Source: Pseudomonas bijieensis
Lineage (GTDB): Bacteria; Pseudomonadota; Gammaproteobacteria; Pseudomonadales; Pseudomonadaceae
Assembly (NCBI RefSeq): GCF_013347965.1
Contig: NZ_CP048810.1
Span: 1,488,001 to 1,552,000 of the forward strand
Direction of reading: 5' to 3'
Length of the DNA stretch: 64,000 nt
Shown here: piece by piece, positions 37,573 to 47,700 of the stretch
Layout: each line of letters opens with the position of its first letter
Numbering within the stretch: the first letter of the stretch is position 1
The notes under the pieces: generated by a model
The model's input: the letters and a program-made list of their open reading frames with translations, nothing else
Told to the model about the DNA's origin: nothing
The model's database searches: none
Position numbers and translations under genes: made by a program

Positions 37573-37592
37573 TACTGTCAGAGCTGACAGGT
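37573..37592. promoter_or_regulatory. Lux-box-like dyad upstream of the 1337-residue gene
   Basis: TACTGTCAGAGCTGACAGGT contains the exact dyad CTGTCAG-AG-CTGACAG. It is identical to the site at 41472 and lies 65-84 bp before the start. The surrounding about 90 bp are nearly identical between the two paralogous promoters. Confidence 0.75.
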
Positions 37593-37664
37593 TTGAGCGG
37601 GTTGCAGACGAATGGTCGGGGTTTGCTGGCCCCCCCTGTCTGGGCAAGGACATGAACGCCCCCC

Positions 37665-37797
37665 CGTGGCGAGGGAGCTTGCTCCCGCTCGGCTGCGCAG
37701 CAGTCGTAAAACCGGCTGGCGCGGTCTCACCTTGGCGACCGCAGCGCCTGGTTTGGGGCTGCTGCGCAGCCCAACGGGGATAAATCCCCTCGCCACA
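37665..37797. repeat. REP-type long inverted repeat
   Basis: GTGGCGAGGGAGCTTGCTCC with CTGCGCAGCAG, and an imperfect inverted partner ending GGATAAATCCCCTCGCCAC. It occupies most of the 326-bp gap 37509-37834; the rest is the promoter with the dyad. Confidence 0.8.
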
Positions 37798-37834
37798 GGT
37801 TGTGGTTTTATACGGTTTAAGACCTGGCCATCGT

Positions 37835-40800
37835 CTATGTCTTCAGAACATAGCAGATCGTCCAGCGACGCCCTTGGCCTGCACTGTTGGCCGACCAATG
37901 AGTGGGGCGTCCGAGGTACGAACCACCACGCCAGCCAACGGTCCCGCCCGGATCGTTGACGAGCCAGATGGGTTGATCTTGTCCAGTGTCTTCCGGCCAG
38001 TATGGATAATAGGCGTGAAGATTGCCCCACTCGTTCCAAAGCCATCCGATTTTCCGAGTAGAGGTGTCAGAACTCCAGTCCTCGAACAGTGCTGGCCGAT
38101 ACCCCTTCCCTGCATTGGCCTGTACGAACGCGTAGTGCTCAGGTACATCCCGTTTTGCCAGCGTGGTCAAGTCGAAATACTTGGCAGGCGCGTTGAGCGT
38201 GTAAATAATTGTTCGCATAGCCCCATCGCGGGCAGTAACAGTGGTTGGCACGGTCCCACGCAGGGCGAAGGAGACCACCCCGGTCGCTGAGTCGACTTTG
38301 ACAAGGTCTGAGTCGGAGGAGCTGTAGGTGACCGTCCCGACCGCGCGACGGACGGTTCGCTGGAAGGATGCACCGTAGAAAGCCGTAGTGGGCTGGAAAT
38401 TAGGCGTGTTCCAACCATTGACCACGAAATTGTTCCATTCCAGTCCCAGCACTTTCAGCGGATAGCGCAGGGATTGCTCGGTGATTGGCTGGCCATTGCG
38501 AAAAACCTGATAGAACACATTCACGGTGCGATCGCTGTTGGGCAGCAGGGTCGCCTGGGTAATTGCGTAGTCGATCGGCTCGATGCGCTCGACCCGTTTG
38601 GTCTGTGTGGCACTGCCATCAGCGGTGCCTTCGAAGGTCATGGTGATGTCTTGGCCGATGACCATGCCTTCGAATGGCTGGACCCGAACAATGATCCCGC
38701 CGGGCAACACACTGGGGTCGACCGCATGATTGGCATCGGCTTCGACAACGTCCGGCGGCGGCAATACGTCGGGCAGTGCGTTAACGACATAGGTTCGGAT
38801 TGGGAAAATCTGCGCCTCGGCCTCGTTGGTGGTTTTGCTGAAGTCCACTTTGAACTCTACCGTCAGTTCACTACCGTGCTTGAGCTCTTTCAAATAGCTG
38901 TAAGAGGCGGTCGCCGGGGCAAGTTTTACCCCGTTGTCCACCCACTCTTCATCGACCCTCGGCCCTCTGGGTGGTGGTGCCCAGATATCCCAATTGTAAT
39001 TGGCGGTACCGTCGGCTTTCGTCCCCTTCAGACGCAGCCAGACATCTTGACCCACTGCGATAAGCGGCCAGATCCCCAGCCCGCAAATGACATCGGAATG
39101 GATGGCACTCAGATCCAGCTCAAGCCCTTCGCCATTGCCAGCGGCTTGCAGAATCTTCGGCTTAGCCATCAACAGATCGTCCTGCTTGAGGGGCTGCACC
39201 GCCAAGTCAAAATCAGGGGAAGGGATGGGATCCTCGCTACCCCGGATAATCACATAGGAAACCGTCACAGACTTGTCCAGGTTGAAGGCCACCACACTGT
39301 TGGGGATTTCGATAGCCAACCCATCGCTGACCAACGACTCCCCCGACGTATATGAACCCTCGGCAGGCGTTTCCGGCGCACCGGTCCAGGTGACCTTCAG
39401 TTTGTCGGTGGGCAGCAGGTCATCGTTGACCGGCACTTCGATGGTCAGCGTGTCTTTGGCATTGACCGGGTTCAGCGTCGCGCCGTCGGCCTCTTTCACC
39501 GATGGCGCGTGCAGGTCCAGCGCCGTCCCGATCACAAACTCCAAGGGGTTTGAATAACTGTACCTGCCGGTCTCGAACCGCAGGATGTTGTAGTCGGCGG
39601 TCAGTTCTTCACCGCGATGGGCTTCGAAATATTGCTGCACGAAGGCAGCGTTGAGGGGGAACTCCACATCCCTGCCGGCGTTCAGCGCATTGAGGATCTT
39701 GGAGTCCTCGAACAGTTGCACGCCTTGGGCATCGAGCAGTTGCCAGGTCACCTCGTCCTTGGGTTTGGTCGGGTTGTTGACCGGATCGGGGCAGATGACC
39801 TTGCTGGTGCCGTTGGGCAGGTCGCCAGGTTCCAGCGCGCCGTCCTGTTCGCCGACGACGATGGGCTTGACCAATTCGAGCCGTGGCTCACCCACGTTCA
39901 ACGGCGCCGCATGACGCGAGCAGCGGCTGACGATCTCGCCATTTTCGTCGCTGAGCAGGTTGTACGAGAGGTCCAGGGTACCGCCCTCGAGGGTCTTGAG
40001 ATGGCGGCCCTCGACGGGAATGAAGAAATCCTCCTTGGCATCGACTTCGTCCTTGCTGGGGAAGTACCAGTCCAGCTCCGGTTCGTAGCTGCTCAGGTCG
40101 GCACGGGTCCCGAACCATTTGAGCTCGATGGCCATGCCCTCTTCGATGCGCTCATCGAACGGAATGCGGATGCGGGTGCTGGTCAGGTCTGGATCGAGCG
40201 CACCGCTCTGGGCATCCTCGGCAATGGGTGCCGCCAGCTGAGTGGGCTCGCCGATGATGTTGACGAAACGGCCCTTGGACTGCTGGATGACCGTGCCGCC
40301 GCGCTCCAACTTGTAGGAGAACACTGCCTGGGTCTTGGCGAGGACGCGGGCATTGCTGTTGTCCAGCAGGACATTGACCACGGTGGGCGGGTTTTCCTCG
40401 ATCGCTTGGCGAGCAGTGTCCTCGACCGGGTCGCCGTAGAGGGTAGTGCCCTTGATGCGCATGATGATCACGTCTTCCTTGGCGAATAATGCCGTGTCGT
40501 CGGCCCATACCTGAAGTTGCAGGGCTTCATCGCCGAGCGTGTCCAGATCGAGCACGTTGCCGTCGGCCTGTTCGAGGATCGGCGCCATCAGCCGCGAACT
40601 GCCGGTGTCGACCACCAGGCGTGTCTCCGGGCACCAGTCCTCGGATACGTTGTTCACCAGGTCGTGGATCTTGAAGGTCACGACCAGGCCTTCGGGACCT
40701 GAGTCCCCTATGACATCGCGAATAACCTCTTTGGGGACGTGGACAATGATGGGGTTGCTGGCCGGATGGTCGATCTGCGCCTGGGTGACCGGAGCGGACG

Positions 40801-41407
40801 TTACCGGCTCGCCGCCCCAGCTCAAGTGGATCAGGTCGCCTTCGGCAATGTTCGGGTAAGGCAACGGGCTCGAGTTGCCCGGCTTGGCCCGGACGGTGAT
40901 GTCGACACCGTTCTCGGCAGCATCCTGGTCGACGCCATCCTCGACGAGCGCGGGGTCGATGTACATGTACAGCTCGGAATGGGAACCGGGGTCCGGGTCG
41001 GTGTCCTGGCCACCGGGCAGCTCCAGCTTGACGTAAAGCCTGACCGGTGGGGTGTAGGTTTCATCCTGCTGGCTGGGCCGCTTGACCACATACGTCAGCT
41101 CGTGGGAGCCGGTCAGCAAGCGCCCCGCAGGGACCCATAAAGTCACGCGCTCACCCACTTCGGTGTTGTCGGTGATCGTATGCTGATCGACTGCACCACC
41201 GTCCAACAGCAACTTGACGTTGTCGCCGATCCCCATGCCCGTCCAGTCGAGGATATAAACCTTCAGCCCCTTGTCGGGGAAATTGCCCTGGACCGCGGCG
41301 AAGTTGAGGCCCCACTCCCCCGAAGGCAGGTCCTGCTCGGTGCGCCCGGGGATATCCGGGGCACGCAGGGCCAGCGGTGCAGGTGTTTTTTTGGGTTGAA
41401 TCAGCAT
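37835..41407 (-). CDS. Modular beta-sandwich protein with W/Y-rich C-terminus
   Basis: 1190 residues starting MLIQPKKTPAPLAL; GGAG precedes the ATG. No signal peptide. N-terminal module with LYVKLELPGGQDTDPDPGSHSEL; residues 1-640 are close to the 1337-residue neighbour. A middle segment (SVKEADGATLNPVNAKDTLTIEV ... KPKILQAAGNGEGLELDLSAI) is close to the halovibrin-Ig protein. A module with EADANHAVDPSVLPGGIIVRV, a Big_2-like domain (YSSSDSDLVKVDSATGVVSFALRG) and a C-terminal tip with GWLWNEWGNLHAYYPYWPEDTGQ and WRGGSYLGRPTHWSANSAGQG follow. It is therefore a mosaic of its neighbours. Single-gene unit with a lux-box-like dyad 65 bp upstream. Confidence 0.8.
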   Translation of the reverse strand: MLIQPKKTPAPLALRAPDIPGRTEQDLPSGEWGLNFAAVQGNFPDKGLKVYILDWTGMGIGDNVKLLLDGGAVDQHTITDNTEVGERVTLWVPAGRLLTGSHELTYVVKRPSQQDETYTPPVRLYVKLELPGGQDTDPDPGSHSELYMYIDPALVEDGVDQDAAENGVDITVRAKPGNSSPLPYPNIAEGDLIHLSWGGEPVTSAPVTQAQIDHPASNPIIVHVPKEVIRDVIGDSGPEGLVVTFKIHDLVNNVSEDWCPETRLVVDTGSSRLMAPILEQADGNVLDLDTLGDEALQLQVWADDTALFAKEDVIIMRIKGTTLYGDPVEDTARQAIEENPPTVVNVLLDNSNARVLAKTQAVFSYKLERGGTVIQQSKGRFVNIIGEPTQLAAPIAEDAQSGALDPDLTSTRIRIPFDERIEEGMAIELKWFGTRADLSSYEPELDWYFPSKDEVDAKEDFFIPVEGRHLKTLEGGTLDLSYNLLSDENGEIVSRCSRHAAPLNVGEPRLELVKPIVVGEQDGALEPGDLPNGTSKVICPDPVNNPTKPKDEVTWQLLDAQGVQLFEDSKILNALNAGRDVEFPLNAAFVQQYFEAHRGEELTADYNILRFETGRYSYSNPLEFVIGTALDLHAPSVKEADGATLNPVNAKDTLTIEVPVNDDLLPTDKLKVTWTGAPETPAEGSYTSGESLVSDGLAIEIPNSVVAFNLDKSVTVSYVIIRGSEDPIPSPDFDLAVQPLKQDDLLMAKPKILQAAGNGEGLELDLSAIHSDVICGLGIWPLIAVGQDVWLRLKGTKADGTANYNWDIWAPPPRGPRVDEEWVDNGVKLAPATASYSYLKELKHGSELTVEFKVDFSKTTNEAEAQIFPIRTYVVNALPDVLPPPDVVEADANHAVDPSVLPGGIIVRVQPFEGMVIGQDITMTFEGTADGSATQTKRVERIEPIDYAITQATLLPNSDRTVNVFYQVFRNGQPITEQSLRYPLKVLGLEWNNFVVNGWNTPNFQPTTAFYGASFQRTVRRAVGTVTYSSSDSDLVKVDSATGVVSFALRGTVPTTVTARDGAMRTIIYTLNAPAKYFDLTTLAKRDVPEHYAFVQANAGKGYRPALFEDWSSDTSTRKIGWLWNEWGNLHAYYPYWPEDTGQDQPIWLVNDPGGTVGWRGGSYLGRPTHWSANSAGQGRRWTICYVLKT

Positions 41408-41471
41408 GGCAGGCACTCCGCTCACGGAAGGGGCAACAGAGTGATTTATGCCGTGGGACGTGTTCGCTGAC

Positions 41472-41491
41472 TACTGTCAGAGCTGACAGGT
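41472..41491. promoter_or_regulatory. Lux-box-like dyad upstream of the 1190-residue gene
   Basis: TACTGTCAGAGCTGACAGGT, identical in all 20 positions to the site at 37573 and at the same distance from its start codon. Confidence 0.75.
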
Positions 41492-41540
41492 TTGAGCGGG
41501 TTGTAGACGAATGGTCGGGGCTGGCCGAACACCGCCACCC

Positions 41541-41672
41541 GTGGCGAGGGAGCTTGCTCCCGCTGGGCTGCGCAGCGGCCCCAAACCAGACATTGCGGTC
41601 TTTCAGGCAGACCGCCTCAGCCGGTTTTACGACTGCTGCGCAGCCGAGCGGGAGCAAGCTCCCTCGCCACAG
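41541..41672. repeat. REP-type long inverted repeat
   Basis: GTGGCGAGGGAGCTTGCTCC-CGCTGGGCTGCGCAG and the inverted CTGCTGCGCAGCCGAGCGGGAGCAAGCTCCCTCGCCAC. It fills the gap between the 2075-residue gene's end and the next promoter (41408-41713 overall). Confidence 0.85.
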
Positions 41673-41713
41673 GTGAGTGCCACGGGCCTTTCGCCGAGTG
41701 AGTCCGGGACGAA

Positions 41714-44700
41714 CTATTTCAAGCCGACACCGAAGGCATTTCCATAGTATTGGACATGGGCTTCCGTGCCGTTGACCAGATTCTTCATGTAGTACCGGGT
41801 CACCGGCCACGTGGCGGCTACGTCTTTGCACCAGTAATAGCCGTTACCCAGCGGCCAGCGATTGCCATAGGTATTGTAGATTTCGCGAAGCTCACCCATG
41901 GACGGCATCCGTGCGCCGCGCGCGGCGGTATTGCTGTTGATCTGGGGCCATGTTCCTCCCCCTACTCCCTCGCACAGAATGACCCCGGTGACCGAGACGC
42001 TGTAGCTTTTTTCCTGGCCTGCGGCATCGCGCGCGGTAATGGTGGTTTGCCCCCTCGACCGAACTGTCACCCAGCCATTGCCATCGACCACGGCGACGGC
42101 CGCATTGCTGGACCTGTAGCTGTAGCCGGGCCGGCCACCGCTGGCTTGATGGAGCACCGAGGTGCCCGCGCCAAAAGTCGGCAGGACATGCGACCCGTAG
42201 ATGATATAAATCCTGCCGCTCAGCGTAACCGGCGAAGTGTTGAACACCAGCGGCGGCAACGCCTGCGCCACGTGGAAGGTTCTCACCGCTGAATCCGGCA
42301 CTCCGCTGCCATACAAGGCCCGGACTGTCATGGGGTGAGCGCCCACCGCCAAGCCTGCCAACACCTTGCTCCAATCGCCCGCAGCGTTTGCCTGGGCATC
42401 CCCCTTGTCGCCACCATTGTCCAGGATCTTTACGTGCTGAAGACTGCTCGCGTTGCCCACCACGGTGACCTGGGTATCGGTGGTGGAGCCGTTAGGGGGA
42501 ATATCGACGTTGGCGGCGTTCCTGATAAAAGTGATGGTGGGCGACCTGACGGCGGTGACGGTAAAGCCCTTCTCCGCCGATTCCTGTCCGTTGCCATAAA
42601 GTGCCTTGGCCTTGAGCCCATACGCCTTGGCCGACAGCCCCGTGAGGGTGGCCTCCCAGTTCGTCCCGACGGCGGAAATGTCGATCGGGTTGCCGATGTT
42701 GGCATTTCCATCCCGTAGCTGGATCCTTTGCCCGGAACTGCCGGTGCCGGTGACCCTGACGCTGGTTTCCACGGTGATGCCGCCGACCACGCTGCCTTTG
42801 CTGTCACGGATGTCGGTAAGCGTGGGGCTGATGTTGGCGGTCACGAAGAAGGCCTTCGCCGCTGACTCCTGGCCGCTGCCATAGAGCGCCTTGGCCTTGA
42901 TGTCGTAACCCTTGACACTTAGCCCTGTAAGAATGGCTGTCCAGGTGGTGGTGTTGGCCGGAATGTCGATCGGGCTGCCGATATTGGCGTTTCCATCCCG
43001 TAGCTGGATACTCTGGCCGCTGCTGCCTGTGCCGCTAACCGTGACGCGGGTCTCGATGGTGGTCTTGCCGACTACCGAGCCTCGGCTGTCGGTGATATCG
43101 GTGATTGTCGGGGTGACACCGGCCGTCACGGAAAAGGCCAGCGGCCCCGACTCCTGGCCGCTGCCATAAAGCGCCTTGGCCTTGATGCTGTAGCCCTTGG
43201 GAGTCAGCCCCGTGAGGTTGGCGGTCCAAGTGGTGGCATTGGCCGGAATATCGATCGGGCTGCCGATATTGGCATTGGCATCCCGTAGCTGGATTCCCTG
43301 ACCACTGCTCCCCGTGCCGGTGACGGTGACGCGGGTCTCGATGGTGGTCTTGCCGACCACCGAGCCCTGGCTGTCGGTGATATCGGTGAGTGTCGGGGTC
43401 ACGCTGGCCGTCACGGAAAAGGCCAGCGGCCCCGATTCCTGGCCATTGTCATAGAGCGCCTTGGCCTTGATGGTGTAGCCCTTGACCGTCAGCCCCGTGA
43501 GATCAGCCGTCCAGGTGGTGGCACTGTCCGGGATGTCGATCGGGCTGCCAATATTGGCCTCTGCGTCCCGTAGCTGGATACGTTGACCACTGCTCCCCGT
43601 GCCGGTGACGGTGACGCGGGTCTCGACGGTGGCCTTGCCGACCACCGAACCTCGGCTGTCGGTGATGTCGGTGAGCGTCGGGGTGAGGACGGCGGTGACT
43701 TTGAAGGTCCGCGCCTCGGAACTGGCGCCATCGCCATAGATCGCCTTGGCGGTGAAACTATGGTTGGTCATGCTCAACCCGCTGACGACCATATCCCAGT
43801 CGCCGTTATCGTCAGCCCTTTTACGGCCATGGGAAACCGTGAGGTTGTCGAAAATCTCCACCTCTTGCCGGACACTGGCCTTGCCGGCCAAGGTCACACG
43901 GGTATCCAACGTGGTACCGCCGTTCCTGACTTCGCCCTTGGAGTCCCGCACCGACGCGATAGTCGGTCTGTCCAGGGCGGTGACGGTAAAGGTCCGCGCG
44001 GTAGACGTTGCGCCACTGCCATAAAGCGCCTTGGCCGTCAGGCTGTGGTCGGTCTCGCTCAATCCACTGATGACCAGGTCCCAGTTGCCGTTGTTGTCGG
44101 TTTTTTTGCGGCCATGGGACACCGTGAGGTTGTCGAAGACTTCCACTTCCTGCTTGATGCTGGCCTTGCCGGTCAGGGTGACGCGGGTATCGACGGTGGT
44201 GTCGCCATTGTCGAGCTCGCCTTTGGAGTCCCGTACGGAGGTAATTGACGGAACGGCCAGGGCGGTGACGGTAAAGGTCCGCGCGGTAGACGTTTGACCG
44301 CTGCCATAGAGGGCCTTGGCCGTCAGGCTGTGGCCGGTCACACTCAACCCGCTGATGTCCAGGGTCCAGTTACCGCTGCTGTCGGTTTTTTTGCGGCCAT
44401 GGGACACCGTGAGGTTGTCGAATATCTCCACTTCCTGCTCGATGCTGGCCTTGCCGGTCAGGGTGACGCGGGTGTCGACGGTGGTGTCTCCATCGTTGAG
44501 CTCGCCCCTGGAATCCCGCACCAAGGTGATCGTGGGAACGGTCAGCGCGGTAACGGTAAAAGTCCGCGCCGCAGACGCTTGGCCACTGCCATAAAGCGCC
44601 TTGGCCGTCAGGCTGTGGCCGGTCACGCTCAAGCCGCTGATGACCAGGTCCCAGTTGCCGTTGCTGTCGGTTTTCTTGCGGCCCTGGGATACCGTGAGGT

Positions 44701-47700
44701 TGTCGAAGATTTCCACTTCCTGCTCGATACTGGCCTTGCCGGTCAGGGTGACGCGGGTGTCGACGGTGGTGTCGCCATTGTTGAGCTCGCCCTTGGAGTC
44801 CTGTACGGAGTTAATCGAGGGTGCCATAAGGGCGGTGACGGTGAACGTCCGGGCACCGGAAACGACACCGGCGCCGTAGAGGGCCTTGGCGGTCAGGCTG
44901 TGGCGGGTGACACTCAATGCACTGAGGTCCCGGGTCCAGTCGCCAGCGGCGTTGGCGGTCGCGTCGCCCAGTGAAGCAGTGGCGTCGTCGAAGATTTCCA
45001 CCCGTTGCATGGCGCTGGCCTTGCCGGCCACGGTGACGCGGGTGTCGACGGTGGTATCGCCATTGGCGAGCTCGCCTCGGGAGTCGGTCACCGAGTCGAG
45101 GGTGGGCGGCACCAGGCGTACGGCCGTGAAGGTCCGACGGTTCGAGACATTGCCGCTGCCGTCCCGGGCCTGGGCCGTCAGGCGATAATCCTTGGCCTGC
45201 AATCCACTCAGGGGAAACGTCCAGTCGCTCTCCAATGCCACGGAAGCCGTCCCCACCCCGGCGGAGTCATCGAAGAATTCCAGCGTCGACTCCGGCGTGG
45301 CGACACCACTCAGGGTCACGCGGGTATCGACGGTATAGTCACCCTCGCTGATATCGCCCCAGGTGTCGTAGACCCTCTGGATATCGGGCACGACCCAGTC
45401 ATGCCGGACCTTGAAGGTGTATTGCGTGATGGGGCATTCGATGGCAGCGGCCTCATCCGCCTCACCGGAAAAGCTCACCCGGCAAACAACCTTCAGCGGC
45501 GTATTGTGGCCGAGCTTCTCCAGTTCGTTGCGCAGTACCGACTCGCGCAGCCCATTGCTGGCCTGCCCTGCGGAAATGGTCGCGCCCGCCAACAGCACAA
45601 TATCGTAGGACGTGGCGTTATCGGTCTGCCCTTCCAGACGCAACCAGACCTTTTGCCCGGCGGCACTGAACGACCATTTGCCCACCGTGGCCTCAGCGTT
45701 GCCGCTGAAGGTCGCCAGGTTCAGCTCCTGGCGATCCGCATTCGCCTGGGTAACCCGCGGATGCGGCAATTGGGTTTCCGGGTCGGCAAAGGCGCTGATG
45801 GTCAGGGGCAGGCTTTCAGAAGGCGTGAAAAAACCGTAGCGCTGGACCTCATAACCCACGCTGACCACTCGGCCGATATTGGGCCCGACGAACGACGCGT
45901 CCAGATGAAACCGTACCTTGCCGCTTTGATCCCCCGGTTGTTCCTGATCCTCGGAAGAACCGGGACCGGGGGTGCCCAGCCACTTCAAGATGACCGTATC
46001 CAGCGCCGGATCCATGCTTTCATAGCCGATCTCGATATCGACACCCGCGAGCGCGTTCATGGGATCAAGGAGCGTGTCGGGTGCCTGGATCACCTTGGGT
46101 GGGGGTAACTCGCCGACCAGGAAACCGATCAACAGGTCCAGCGTTTCCGAATAGCTGTACGCTCCGCTGGCGTGTTTGAGGGTGTAGCGGACCTTGACGG
46201 TCTGGCCGATATTACCCGTCACGAAATCGGCATCCACGCGAAATGTCACAGGCTCGCCAGCAGACACTGCCGTGATCGGTATCCAACTGCTGGTGCTGGC
46301 GAGCGGGTTGGCACCGGTCCAGTAGTAGGTCAGGATGTCGCCCTTGACCGTGCCCCGATAGTCGACCAATACCTTGACCTTATCGAAGATCTTTGACGGA
46401 TCGAGGACCCCGTCCGGGGCTTCCGGAACCTTGGGGGGCGGTAGCGTCGCCCCAGGCGCCTGGACCTTGACCAATAGATGTTCGGACTCGCTCACCCCAT
46501 AAATCGCCGCCTGATCATTGGAGACCTGGTACCACAGGTCAAGGCGGCCGTTGGCAAGCACGCTGATGTGTTCGGCACCGACGTACAGCGTGACCGACTT
46601 GTCGTCGGCTTCATTCCGGCTGACGGTGTGGGTTTGCGGATACGCATACGGTGTGCCGTCAGCTCGCGTGCCTTCCCAGATCAGCTCGATGAAATCCCCA
46701 TTGGCGATACCCGGGTACGAGATGAGCACGTTGGCCATCTGGGTGTCCGGATCGAGGCTATCGCCCACCTGCTCGCGAAGGACCGGAGCGGGATGCGCAT
46801 AAACATCGCCCACCACACTGGCGAACGCGCGCTTGGACGAAAGGGGTGGATCACCGTTCTTCTTGGTCAGCACATATGAAGCCTCGGCCGAGCCCATGGC
46901 AATGGCGCGGACCTCTGCGTAAGGCACCTTCAAGGGCAGGATGCTGGGTATATTGGTGATCTCGTGTGCCTGGGTATGGATCAGCGGCTTGCCGACGTGT
47001 GGCGTGCCGATCCAAGTCATGGTCACCGTATCGCCGACCTCGAACTCCTGTGTCGCGAGAAGGATCTGCACGGTGACGTCCTGCTGGTTCAATGCCTTGA
47101 GATCGATGATGCCGTCGACCGCTTCCTCGATGATCGGCGCGGCCAGGCGCCAGGCCCCGGCATCGACTTTCACGGTGGTGGTCATCGACCATTTTTCCGA
47201 GTAATTCCACACCTCGTCATGCACTTCGTACTGCACCAGCAGCGCATTGCTGTCGCCGCCGGCCAGGATCTTGGCCTGGTCGGCGATGACTTCGATGGGC
47301 TGTGTGCCCTCGACCTGCTCTTGGGTCAGTTCCAGGGCGTCGAGGAAGACACTGCCCCATTTCACCTGGATAACGTCGCGCACGGCAATGTTGGGGTAAG
47401 GCTCGATCGCCATGGGCACGCCTCTGGCGGCCCATTGGGCATCGACACCTTGAGCGATCACCTCGGCCGGCAACTGCACCATCTTGAGTTCCGAGTGCCC
47501 TGGCAGGTGCGGGTTCTTGTCGCGGCCACCGGGTCGGTCCAGCTTGACCAGCAAGCGCAACGTCGAGGACGGATCATCAGGGATCGTCTCACCCTTGCGC
47601 AGCACCACGTAATAGCAGCGTTCGATCCAGCCGGGCACAAACCATTCCCTGCCCACGAAGAAGAACAGACGCTCGTTTTCCTGGCCAACCAGCAGTTCGT

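Noticed and set aside
42265..45400. CRISPR-like regularly spaced repeats
   Set aside because: The period is about 285 bp, within an uninterrupted reading frame, with no unique spacers or cas genes.
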